NCBI GenBank assembly: GCA_028823345.1
Contig: JAPKBR010000027.1
Location: 1-50,153 of the forward strand
Origin: Planctomycetota bacterium
Lineage (GTDB): Bacteria > Planctomycetota > UBA1135 > GCA-002686595
Length of the DNA: 50,153 nucleotides
Direction of reading: 5' to 3'
Positions within the stretch are counted from its first letter, which is position 1. Each line of letters starts with the position of its first letter. The notes under the pieces are model-generated. The model had not been told where the DNA came from. It worked only from the letters and a program-made list of their open reading frames with translations, and did not search any database. Of this stretch, positions 41,827 through 49,425 are shown piece after piece. The translations under genes and the position numbers were made by a program.

Positions 41827-43128
41827 TTAGAGGCCCCAGGCGCCGCGAACCGGGCGCGAGAGCAGCGCATCGGCAGCGTTGTCATCGAGGAATCTCTCCT
41901 TGGTTGGATCCCACTTGAGGGGGCGGCCGAGTTGTGCGGCGATCAAACCGATCTGGCAGAGCGAGACCGTGCGATGTCCGACCTCCACGGGCTCAAGGGT
42001 TTCACGATCTTCCTTGATTGCTCGCAGGAAGTCCACCTTGTCCGGCAGGGTCTTCGCAAATGAAACCTCGTCTGAATCGATGGGTGAGTCCAGGATTTCC
42101 TTAGAACTGGCGGTGAGGGGTTTTCCGTACTCCGCCTGAAGCCAACCTGCGGTGCCTTCAATGCGCACGAAAGGCCGGTCGATCAAGTAGCGCAGTTGAA
42201 CCCCATTGGCGTATTCGTACTCCAAGTCGAAACTGGCAAGCGTGTTCCAGAGGCCTCTCGAAAATTCCCCGTGACCCTTCACGGAAACCGGGCCCGTGCG
42301 TTCAGTGCCATTGCACCACTGAACGATGTCGTTCAGGTGTGAACCCCAGTTGGAGATCATCCCATTGCAGTAGTCATCCACGCGCATCCAGCCCGGTCGT
42401 GACCAGGAGTGTTGGGGATGGACCCGTCGCTCGGTGTAAGGGGTGTGGAAGGCGGGTCCGAGCCACATGTCATAGTCGAAGCCGTCTGGAACCGGCATGG
42501 TCTTTTGCGGTCCGATGGGGTTGCCGTTGAGTTCTTTGGGGACTCCACTTTCGATGCGTACGACTTTTCCTATGCGACCATTGCGCACCAGTTCAGCCAT
42601 TCGCCAAAAGAGGGGGTTTCCACGGAACTCGCTGTCGGTGCGGCTGACCACTCCGGCTTTTTCTACCGCATCGCAGAGCGCGCGGCCATGGGCCACGCAG
42701 GTCGTAAGTGGTTTCTCAATGCAAACGTGCTTACCCGCTTGGGCCGCCATGACCCCCATGGGGGCATGCCAATGATCCGGAGTGGAGATCATCACTGCGT
42801 CAATGTCGTTCCGTGCCAGGATATCCCGGAAGTCGCTGTAGGCTTTTACGCCTGGGACCTTGCTGCCCGCTTGCTTGCTGTAGAAGGCGTCGGCTTTATT
42901 CTTGGCTTGTTCCAAACGCCAGGGGTCCACATCACAAACCGCGACCACTTGGGCATCGGGGGACTTGAGGAACTGATCGAGGTTGGGCCGCATGGCTTGG
43001 CGGCCCATACCCAACATGGCCACGGTGATCTTGTTGCTAGGAGCAGTTGCTCCGAAAATGCTGGAGGGCAGGATCAGGGGCATGGCCACATACTTCAGCA
43101 AATCGCGGCGTTTGTGTTGAGCAGTCAT
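41827..43128 (-). CDS. Gfo/Idh/MocA-family oxidoreductase with Tat-like signal
   Basis: From the ATG at 43128 this is a 433-residue protein. The N-terminus has K-R-R-D-L-L-K-Y followed by a hydrophobic stretch (PLILPSSIFGATAP), a Tat-like signal. The Rossmann nucleotide-binding segment is V-A-M-L-G-M-G-R-Q-A, and the conserved E-K-P-L follows at the expected distance. The long extension to 43320 is polar and would use up the upstream spacer, so I reject it. It would be an NAD(P)-dependent dehydrogenase of sugars or sugar derivatives. It is the upstream partner of the TIM-barrel gene. The divergent short frame and Dabb gene lie to its right. Confidence 0.87.
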   Translation of the reverse strand: MTAQHKRRDLLKYVAMPLILPSSIFGATAPSNKITVAMLGMGRQAMRPNLDQFLKSPDAQVVAVCDVDPWRLEQAKNKADAFYSKQAGSKVPGVKAYSDFRDILARNDIDAVMISTPDHWHAPMGVMAAQAGKHVCIEKPLTTCVAHGRALCDAVEKAGVVSRTDSEFRGNPLFWRMAELVRNGRIGKVVRIESGVPKELNGNPIGPQKTMPVPDGFDYDMWLGPAFHTPYTERRVHPQHSWSRPGWMRVDDYCNGMISNWGSHLNDIVQWCNGTERTGPVSVKGHGEFSRGLWNTLASFDLEYEYANGVQLRYLIDRPFVRIEGTAGWLQAEYGKPLTASSKEILDSPIDSDEVSFAKTLPDKVDFLRAIKEDRETLEPVEVGHRTVSLCQIGLIAAQLGRPLKWDPTKERFLDDNAADALLSRPVRGAWGL

Positions 43129-43362
43129 TGGCTTATGGGAAGAATTCGTTTGCCCGGTGGAATCACTGTAGCGGATTTCAAGAAGGGAAATGGATGGCAT
43201 TGATGATTCTAGCCATGGGGTGCCCCGAGGGCTTTGAGCTTCATCGATGTGGGCTTGTTTCCATTCATGGTTCGTTAAAGTGTACCTGTAGGACGCACAT
43301 GATCGATCGGGTGGACTCAAAGTGAGGGATCTGCGATTCGTTCAGAAGTCAAGGGCCTCCGA

Positions 43363-43485
43363 GTGCGGTGCCGTCGCTATCTTGACAAGCACCCCAAGTC
43401 CAACAAGAGCGGCCGGGCCATTGAGTACATCATCGAGAATCAGAGCACAATTCCCTTCGACACAACCCAACGCAAGCTCCCATGA
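43363..43485 (+). CDS. possible 40-residue small protein overlapping the Dabb gene
   Basis: A short frame from a GTG at 43363 ends in TGA at 43483-43485, overlapping the ATG of the Dabb gene (ATGA). The translation (VRCRRYLDKHPKSNKSGRAI, then EYIIENQSTIPFDTTQRKLP) has a composition like a real protein, with few of the Arg/Ala/Pro runs of chance GC-rich frames. AAGGG lies about 7 bases before the GTG. The frame has no other good start before a stop at 43300, so this may instead be the surviving end of a broken gene. No family was recognised. Bases 43129-43362 hold no other feature I can support. Confidence 0.35.
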   Translation: MRCRRYLDKHPKSNKSGRAIEYIIENQSTIPFDTTQRKLP

Positions 43486-43784
43486 TCACCCACACCGTTT
43501 TCTTCACTCTTCAGGACTCTTCCTCAGAGTCTGTGCAAGCCTTGATTGCGGCCGCAAGAACTCACCTTGCGCCCCATGACGGCATCCGCCATTTCAGCGC
43601 TGCTCCCCGCGCTCTTGGATTGGACCGGCCCGTGACGGACACTGAGTTCCATGTGGCGCTCTGTATCGCCTTTGAATCACGCGCTGCCCACGATCTGTAT
43701 CAAGAAACTCCTGCGCACCAGAGCTTCATCGACGAATGCCAAGCGAACTGGGCCGAGGTGCGTGTGTTTGATTCGGAGGGTTAG
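43482..43784 (+). CDS. Dabb-family (stress-responsive A/B barrel) protein, copy 1
   Basis: This 100-residue protein of the dimeric alpha/beta-barrel (Dabb) family starts MITHTVFFTL, the family's first strand, and includes F-H-V-A-L-C-I-A-F-E in the third strand and W-A-E-V-R-V-F-D at the end. Family members include plant stress proteins, bacterial proteins of unknown role and small ring-cleaving or cyclising enzymes. The sequence matches the second copy at 45464 in 83 of 100 positions. It overlaps the possible small frame before it and lies 61 bases upstream of a sulfatase. No catalytic role is evident. Confidence 0.85.
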   Translation: MITHTVFFTLQDSSSESVQALIAAARTHLAPHDGIRHFSAAPRALGLDRPVTDTEFHVALCIAFESRAAHDLYQETPAHQSFIDECQANWAEVRVFDSEG

Positions 43785-43845
43785 TGGGCGTTCAATAGTG
43801 TGATCATTCTGGTGCCGCGGCTGCGCTCCGGGTATGCTTGCGCCC

Positions 43846-45441
43846 ATGAGTGATCGAATGCGAGTTGTTGGTTTAGGGGTGTTGGGTTTGCTTTACGCGT
43901 CCAATGTCCAGGCTGGATCAGGTGGTGAAGAGCAACGACCGCCTAACATTCTGTTCATCCTCGCCGACGATCTTGGTTGGCGTGATTTATCCAATGAGGG
44001 ATCAAGTTTCTATGAGAGCCCGCACATCGATTCGATTGCTGCGGGCGGCATGAAGTTCACCCGCGGGTACGCCACCTGTTCTGTGTGCAGTCCATCTCGG
44101 GCGAGCATCATGACCGGGAAATATCCGCCGCGGCATGGGATCACCGATTGGATTGGTGCAGCTACGGGAGAAGCCTGGCGCAGCGCCGGCCGACATGATT
44201 CGTTGTTGCCACCAGAATACACTCACCAGCTTGGTGCGGATGAAGTCACCCTAGCGGAGGCCCTGCAGGCAGCAGGTTACAGCACTTTTTTTGCGGGCAA
44301 GTGGCATTTGGGGTCCAAGGGTTCTTGGCCCACGGATCACGGGTTCGATGGGAACCGCGGGGGCTGGGATGTGGGCAGTCCGAGGGGCGGTTACTTTGCT
44401 CCCTTCACTAACCCAAACTTGGAAGCGGGTCCACCGGGGGAGTCGTTGCCTCTACGCCTGGGCCAAGAAACAGCGGCATTCATCGAGCGGGCCAAGGACA
44501 AGCCTTTCTTGGCTTACCTCTCCTTCTATTCAGTGCATGGCCCGATTCAAACCAGCGAGGACCTTTGGTCTAAGTACCAGGCCAAGGCGGTCAAGCAGGG
44601 CTTGGCAGACACGCGTTTCATCTTCGACCGGCGCTTGCCCGTGCGTCAGGTTCAAGATTGTCCCATCTACGGCGGCATGGTCGAGTCCATGGATGCCGCG
44701 GTGGGGATTGTGCTGGCCAAGTTGAAGGAGTTGGACCTCGAAGACAACACGATCATTTGCTTCACGTCGGACAACGGTGGCGTGGCTTCGGGAGATTCCT
44801 CTCCCACCAGCAACTTGCCCCTGCGCGGCGGTAAGGGTCGTCAATGGGAGGGCGGCATTCGCGAGCCCTTCTACATCAGCGCGCCGGGGACGACTTCTGC
44901 TGGCTCCCTTTCTGCTTCCCCGGTGAGTGGAATCGACTGGTACCCGACCCTCTTGGAGCTGGCCGGTGTACCCATGCCGGAGGGGCAGGATGTAGATGGG
45001 GTGAGCTTGGTCCCGCTCCTCGGGGGCGAGTCCATGGCTGAACGTTCGCTCTTTTGGCACTACCCGCACTATGGGAATCAAGGGGGCGAGCCCTCCTCGA
45101 TTGTGACCATGGGGGATTGGAAGTTGATCCACTATCACGAGGATGGCCGGGATGAGCTCTATCACCTGGGCCAAGATGTGGGAGAGCAAAACGACCTGGC
45201 TGCGAAGCAACCCGAGCGCGCTTTTGCCATGCGCATGACCCTCGACACCTGGCTCAAATCCAGTGGTGCTAAGATGCCCGTCCCCGATACCCAATTTGAC
45301 TCTGCCGCGCGATCAAGCCGCTGGGAGAGACTCTCGGGTCCTGGTATGCAGCGCCTTGAAAAATTGCACAAGGGCTACTTGGACAAGGGCTGGTCCCCGA
45401 ACAAGAAGTGGTGGGGCAGCTCAATCAATATCGTACAGTGA
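43846..45441 (+). CDS. secreted sulfatase between two Dabb genes, Cys-type
   Basis: This is a 531-residue sulfatase from the ATG at 43846; 43834 is four codons earlier in the same frame. The signal is M-R-V-V-G-L-G-V-L-G-L-L-Y-A-S, cleaved near QAG. Metal-binding L-A-D-D-L-G-W-R-D, the maturation motif C81-S-P-S-R85 with A-S-I-M-T-G, and F-T-S-D-N-G-G complete the type I sulfatase. The tail after residue 480 is longer than in most family members and basic. It is followed 22 bases later by the second Dabb gene on the same strand, so the Dabb-sulfatase-Dabb set may be one operon. Confidence 0.92.
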   Translation: MSDRMRVVGLGVLGLLYASNVQAGSGGEEQRPPNILFILADDLGWRDLSNEGSSFYESPHIDSIAAGGMKFTRGYATCSVCSPSRASIMTGKYPPRHGITDWIGAATGEAWRSAGRHDSLLPPEYTHQLGADEVTLAEALQAAGYSTFFAGKWHLGSKGSWPTDHGFDGNRGGWDVGSPRGGYFAPFTNPNLEAGPPGESLPLRLGQETAAFIERAKDKPFLAYLSFYSVHGPIQTSEDLWSKYQAKAVKQGLADTRFIFDRRLPVRQVQDCPIYGGMVESMDAAVGIVLAKLKELDLEDNTIICFTSDNGGVASGDSSPTSNLPLRGGKGRQWEGGIREPFYISAPGTTSAGSLSASPVSGIDWYPTLLELAGVPMPEGQDVDGVSLVPLLGGESMAERSLFWHYPHYGNQGGEPSSIVTMGDWKLIHYHEDGRDELYHLGQDVGEQNDLAAKQPERAFAMRMTLDTWLKSSGAKMPVPDTQFDSAARSSRWERLSGPGMQRLEKLHKGYLDKGWSPNKKWWGSSINIVQ

Positions 45442-45463
45442 AGACCGCACCACAGAAAATATC

Positions 45464-45766
45464 ATGCTGACCCACACCGTCTTCTTCACCCTGCTGGACT
45501 CGACTCCGGAAGCCATCCAAGCTCTCATCGAGGGAGCCAAAACCCACTTGGCTCCCCACGAGGGCATTCGCCACTTTAGCGCGGCCCCTCGCGCCCAAGG
45601 TCTCGACCGTCCCGTCACAGACACCGCCTTTCACGTGGCCCTGTGCATCGCGTTTGAATCCCGCGCGGCCCACGATTTGTATCAAGAGACCCCGGCTCAC
45701 CAGCGCTTCATCGATGGGCTGGAATCCAACTGGGCTGAGGTGCGCGTGTTTGACTCCGAGGGTTAG
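45464..45766 (+). CDS. Dabb-family protein, copy 2
   Basis: This 100-residue protein matches the copy at 43482 in 83 of 100 positions. The second half is nearly identical over residues 34-80, and both end in N-W-A-E-V-R-V-F-D-S-E-G. Differences cluster at residues 11-26 and 81-88, on predicted helix surfaces. I chose the ATG at 45464 because it aligns with copy 1. The longer frame to 45263 runs into the sulfatase. It ends 9 bases from the convergent sulfatase gene. Two close copies around one sulfatase indicate a local duplication. Confidence 0.87.
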   Translation: MLTHTVFFTLLDSTPEAIQALIEGAKTHLAPHEGIRHFSAAPRAQGLDRPVTDTAFHVALCIAFESRAAHDLYQETPAHQRFIDGLESNWAEVRVFDSEG

Positions 45767-45775
45767 GCCAGCCCC

Positions 45776-47164
45776 TCACTTCTTGTTGCGGTTGGGCATC
45801 TCAATCCCCGTGGCCTCGCAAGCGGCCTTGAGGTTGAAGCCATTGCTCTTGAGGTTCCAGATCGGGCTTTCCGTGTGGGCTTCCACCATCTTGGCCCGCA
45901 GTGTGGCCACGATCTTTGGGTGTGCCGCGGCGATGTTTTGGCTTTCTCCCAGATCGGTTTCTAGGTCAAATAATTGAAACGTGTCCTTCTTTAAATTCGG
46001 AATCACGCCCTTCCACTTGCCCATGCGGATGGCCCTATTCATGTTGCCTTCATAGAGCTCAAAGTAGAGGTACTCGTGCTGTTTTTGGTTGGCTGCATCG
46101 CCGAGCAAAGTGGGCACAAAGGAGATCCCGTCATGGTCCCCCTTGGGTTTGCCACCGGATAGGTCGGCCAGGGTCGGCATCATGTCCCAGAACGCCGACA
46201 GGTGATCGGTCGTACCACCGGGCTGGATCGTTCCCGGCCAATAGGCCACAAGCGGCACGCGCAATCCTCCCTCATACATGGAGCGCTTGATGCTTCGCAG
46301 GGGTCCCGAGGCTTGGAAGAAGTCTTTTGCGCCAGCTGCACCATGGGTCCCATGGTCCGAGGTGAACAGGATCAGGGTGTTCTTATCGATGCCCAGCTCG
46401 CGCAACTTGTCGGCGATGGCTCCCACATCTCGATCCATGCGGGTGATCATCGCGGCTTGAGCCTTTTGGTTCTTGGTCCAGGGCTTGTCCGCGTAGATCC
46501 CAAGCTCTGGAACTTGGAACTTGGCATGGGGGATGCAGTAGGGCAGATACAGAAAGAAGGGGCGCTTCTTGTTCTCTTCGATGAATCGAATTGCTTCAGC
46601 GGTCAACAGGTCGTGGGAATAGGTCTTTTTATCCAACTCGACCCGTTGATCGTTACGCCAAAGATGGTCCGGGTAGTAGTTGTGAGCGTGGCGCTGATCG
46701 TAATAGCCAAAGAACTCATCAAAGCCCTGCTTGACCGCATAGCCTGAATCGTGCGCGCTGCCGAGGCCCCACTTGCCGATACAAGCTGTGCGGTATCCAG
46801 CACGTTGCATCATGCGCCCGATCGTCTCGGTCCCCTCCGGAATAGGCGTCTGCCCATCGGGATATCCCGGGCTATTGGCGCGAATGAACGTGTGCCCCGT
46901 GTGCAATCCGGTCATCAGGGAGCAGCGCGTTGGCGCACACACCGAAGTGCCCGCATAGTGCTGCGAAAAGCGCAAGCCTTTTGCAGCAAGCGCATCAATT
47001 CGCGGCGTCTGAATCTTCTCCTGCCCATAACAGCCGAGATCCGCGTACCCCAAGTCATCCGCCATGATGTAAATCACATTGGGCTGCTCCTCCGCCGAAG
47101 CGCCTTCTCCCAAGAGACCCCCAATCAACAAAAAGGCCATGATCCAACCGATGCACTTTTCCAT
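45776..47164 (-). CDS. secreted sulfatase, arylsulfatase A-like
   Basis: This 462-residue sulfatase has a signal peptide (residues 1-24). The motifs are M-A-D-D-L-G-Y-A-D-L-G-C-Y-G, C76-A-P-T-R80 with C-S-L-M-T-G-L-H-T-G-H, and F-T-S-D-H-G-T-H. The fourth position of the maturation motif is Thr where most enzymes have Ser; this variant is frequent in arylsulfatase A-like members of Planctomycetota and is expected to be modified normally. The gene is convergent with the second Dabb gene. Its leader carries a 7-bp hairpin directly before the ATG, while a GGGAGG lies about 30 bases upstream. Confidence 0.92.
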   Translation of the reverse strand: MEKCIGWIMAFLLIGGLLGEGASAEEQPNVIYIMADDLGYADLGCYGQEKIQTPRIDALAAKGLRFSQHYAGTSVCAPTRCSLMTGLHTGHTFIRANSPGYPDGQTPIPEGTETIGRMMQRAGYRTACIGKWGLGSAHDSGYAVKQGFDEFFGYYDQRHAHNYYPDHLWRNDQRVELDKKTYSHDLLTAEAIRFIEENKKRPFFLYLPYCIPHAKFQVPELGIYADKPWTKNQKAQAAMITRMDRDVGAIADKLRELGIDKNTLILFTSDHGTHGAAGAKDFFQASGPLRSIKRSMYEGGLRVPLVAYWPGTIQPGGTTDHLSAFWDMMPTLADLSGGKPKGDHDGISFVPTLLGDAANQKQHEYLYFELYEGNMNRAIRMGKWKGVIPNLKKDTFQLFDLETDLGESQNIAAAHPKIVATLRAKMVEAHTESPIWNLKSNGFNLKAACEATGIEMPNRNKK

Positions 47165-47185
47165 GGCTGCCAGTATGCGGCAGCC
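47165..47185 (-). promoter_or_regulatory. leader hairpin abutting a sulfatase start codon
   Basis: On the minus strand the bases just before the sulfatase ATG form a 7-bp stem, GGCTGCC and GGCAGCC, with a 7-base loop. It occupies the position where a ribosome binding site would normally sit. The only Shine-Dalgarno-like sequence (GGGAGG) lies about 30 bases from the ATG, on the far side of the hairpin. The structure might bring the two together or block initiation. This is a sequence pattern only. Confidence 0.35.
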
Positions 47186-47274
47186 CCGAAGGTAGCACCT
47201 CCCATTTATTACAAGAGGCGCTGCCTTTATGCGTCGGTATGCTGCGAGCGCTGCCTAGGCTGCCTGGGCCAGCG

Positions 47275-48237
47275 TCACTTGTCCTTGGGCTTCGCTGCGC
47301 GCTCGGTGCCCAACAGGTCGAGCATCGCTTGCCCCATGCCCTCGCCGATCAGGTAGTAGGTCTCGGCGTTGTTGTTCCAGTGGTAGGCCTGGCCCGAGGG
47401 CGAGACCTTCTTGGGACGATAGAAGTCTCTGGTTCCGACGAAGGCCACGTTGCCGCGAAATTCATTGCGCTGTGCGACGGCGGCCTGGGCCTTCATGAGC
47501 GAGAGGGCCCGGGGGTGGTTCTCATCGGGTCCGCTCATGCCGGTTTCGGCAATCACGAAGGGTAGGTCGGGGGCGTCCAGCTCCTTGCGCGCGTCGCGGA
47601 TGAAGCAGGAGAGGTTGTGTTCGTAGGCGTCGTTGAAGGCCTGGTTGACCCGGTCGTTCCAACCCTGGTGCCAGCCGATGCCCAGCATCTCGTAGCCGTC
47701 GTGCTCGATGTCGGGGAAGCGCTCGTCGAGGTTACTGAGGACCTCCCGGACCTGGGCGAACAGGGCCGTGTAGGACTCGCCGACCTCTCCCCCCGCGCTC
47801 GGTGGTCGGAAATCCTTCCCGATGCTCTTGCCTCCCCAGGCGACTTTGATCAGCAGTACGGGCTCGTCGAAGGCCTCGCCGACCACGTGTCCAAAACCCA
47901 GCTCTGGTCCTATCTTGCCTTCGCCCCCGCCGTAGCCGACCGACAGCTGCCCCCCGCGCTCGAAGTAGGAAATCCACACGTCGTCGCGCACGACCCAGTC
48001 GCCGTCTCCGTCGATGAGGTGGCTGTATCTCTTGCTCTTCGCGTTCGACTTCACCAGGTGCTCAAGGGTCCCCTGGCCGCCGTTGCGGTCGAGGTTAGCC
48101 TTGACCTCACCGGCCCCGACCATGTTGGACTGCCCGGCGAGGATGAAGACCTTGAGCGGGGTCTGCTTTGCGGTGGTTGCGAGGGGCGCGGCGCTCAGGA
48201 GCGCGAGTGCGAGAAGGGGGGAGATGCGTAGGTTCAT
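47275..48237 (-). CDS. secreted SASA/DUF303-type carbohydrate esterase (sialate O-acetylesterase-like)
   Basis: From the ATG at 48237 this is a 320-residue protein with a signal peptide (MNLRISPLLALALLSAAPLA). The block I motif is V-F-I-L-A-G-Q-S-N-M-V-G, carrying the nucleophilic Ser. The segment G-I-G-W-H-Q-G-W-N-D matches the second conserved block of the SASA family (PF03629), which removes acetyl groups from sialic acids, xylan and other glycans. The long frame to 48369 adds a non-secretory stretch. It may remove O-acetyl groups that hinder sialic-acid use, which would link it to the nan operon 30 kb away, but other acetylated glycans are just as possible. Confidence 0.85.
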   Translation of the reverse strand: MNLRISPLLALALLSAAPLATTAKQTPLKVFILAGQSNMVGAGEVKANLDRNGGQGTLEHLVKSNAKSKRYSHLIDGDGDWVVRDDVWISYFERGGQLSVGYGGGEGKIGPELGFGHVVGEAFDEPVLLIKVAWGGKSIGKDFRPPSAGGEVGESYTALFAQVREVLSNLDERFPDIEHDGYEMLGIGWHQGWNDRVNQAFNDAYEHNLSCFIRDARKELDAPDLPFVIAETGMSGPDENHPRALSLMKAQAAVAQRNEFRGNVAFVGTRDFYRPKKVSPSGQAYHWNNNAETYYLIGEGMGQAMLDLLGTERAAKPKDK

Positions 48238-48346
48238 GGGAATTGTCGTTGGGTGAAATCCCAGCCTACAGATTTGTGGGGCGTTCAGGGCAACCGTAAC
48301 CTGGGCGTGGACACACCGGGTCATGCCTAGCCTGTATGGTTGGTGC

Positions 48347-49258
48347 ATGATTCCATCACTTCTGTACATCGCCTTGGTCCTTGGTTGTCAGTCCCCTCAA
48401 GTCGCTCTCGCCGGGGAGTCGCTCCCAGAGCCCCAAGAAATCGTGCTATGGCCGGATGGGGTTCCTGGTGCAGCAACGATCGTCCCCGAAGAGGTCGTGA
48501 GCGGTGGTGCGGGTGACCTGCATTTGGCTGAGGTGCATGTGCCCAGCGTGACTGTCTATCTTCCCGCACGGGACAAAGCGAATGGGTGCGCAGTCATCAT
48601 TTGCCCCGGTGGCGGTTACGGCGTTCTTGCCATCGACAAAGAAGGGCATGACATCGCCCGTTGGTTTGCCTCGCACGGCGTGGCCGGGATCGTCTTGAAG
48701 TACCGTATGCCTCGTCCGACGGGGCATGTTTTTGGCCACGAGGCTCCCCTTGATGATTGTCGTGCATCACTTGCTCTTGTGCGCAGTCGTGCAACCGCTT
48801 GGAGAATTGACCCTAAGCGCGTTGGGGTGATGGGATTTTCCGCTGGAGGACACCTCGCAAGCAGCGCGTCGGTGCTGTTGACGAAACAAGCGCCTGCATT
48901 CACGGTGCTGGTCTATCCGGTGATCTCGATGAAATCCGGCATCACCCACGGTGGTTCTCGTAGGAATCTCCTCGGACCCGATCCAAGCGAGGATCTCGTC
49001 GCGCGCTTCTCTAGCGAACTGCAGATCTCGCCTCGTACTCCGCCAGCATTCCTGGTGCACACTCAAGACGACCCCATCGCTCTGGCAAACTCCCGGCTTT
49101 ATGCCCTAGGCCTTGAAAAGGCCAAGGTCCCATTCGAACTGCATGTCTTTTCAAAGGGTGGCCACGGCTACGGAATGCGCCGGCCTGAGCTTCCCGTGGG
49201 GCAATGGCCGAATCTGCTTTTGGCCTGGATGGGCGAGAGCGGGTGGATTGAGAACTAG
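48347..49258 (+). CDS. alpha/beta hydrolase lipoprotein, acetyl-xylan-esterase/dienelactone-hydrolase-like
   Basis: This 303-residue protein starts at the ATG at 48347 with lipobox L-V-L-G-C14. An HGG-like oxyanion region (I-I-C-P-G-G-G-Y) is followed by the nucleophile elbow G-F-S-A-G-G-H-L-A, an Asp in Q-D-D-P-I-A-L, and the catalytic His in F-S-K-G-G-H-G-Y-G-M. This is the endoxylanase/acetylesterase-like BD-FAE type of hydrolase. It is divergent from the SASA-type esterase, with 109 bases between them. Both are likely periplasmic or surface deacetylases, so they could act on the same glycans. Confidence 0.85.
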   Translation: MIPSLLYIALVLGCQSPQVALAGESLPEPQEIVLWPDGVPGAATIVPEEVVSGGAGDLHLAEVHVPSVTVYLPARDKANGCAVIICPGGGYGVLAIDKEGHDIARWFASHGVAGIVLKYRMPRPTGHVFGHEAPLDDCRASLALVRSRATAWRIDPKRVGVMGFSAGGHLASSASVLLTKQAPAFTVLVYPVISMKSGITHGGSRRNLLGPDPSEDLVARFSSELQISPRTPPAFLVHTQDDPIALANSRLYALGLEKAKVPFELHVFSKGGHGYGMRRPELPVGQWPNLLLAWMGESGWIEN

Positions 49259-49385
49259 GGGCTGCTCCATGTTGCGGAAGTTTCCGCTGGCCATCTCGGA
49301 AAAAAACGCAATGAGGCCCCGTCAGCGACCAAACCCCCGATATTGAAGGGGGAGAGGTGTCCGCTCCATTCCTGCGTTGCAGGTA

Positions 49386-49408
49386 AGCCGACGGCCGGCT
49401 CCGTTTTT
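49386..49408 (+). terminator. rho-independent terminator candidate
   Basis: AGCCG (49386-49390) and CGGCT (49396-49400) form a 5-bp stem with loop ACGGC, followed by CCG and TTTTT (49404-49408). It lies 128 bases after the hydrolase stop and 18 bases before the lipoprotein start, so it would end the upstream transcript. The short stem keeps confidence moderate. Confidence 0.5.
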
Positions 49409-49425
49409 CTTGTAGGCTGGTGCAC

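Noticed and set aside
43129..43320. N-terminal extension of the Gfo/Idh/MocA gene
   Set aside because: The 64 extra residues are polar and unlike the family; the Tat-like signal begins at the ATG at 43128.
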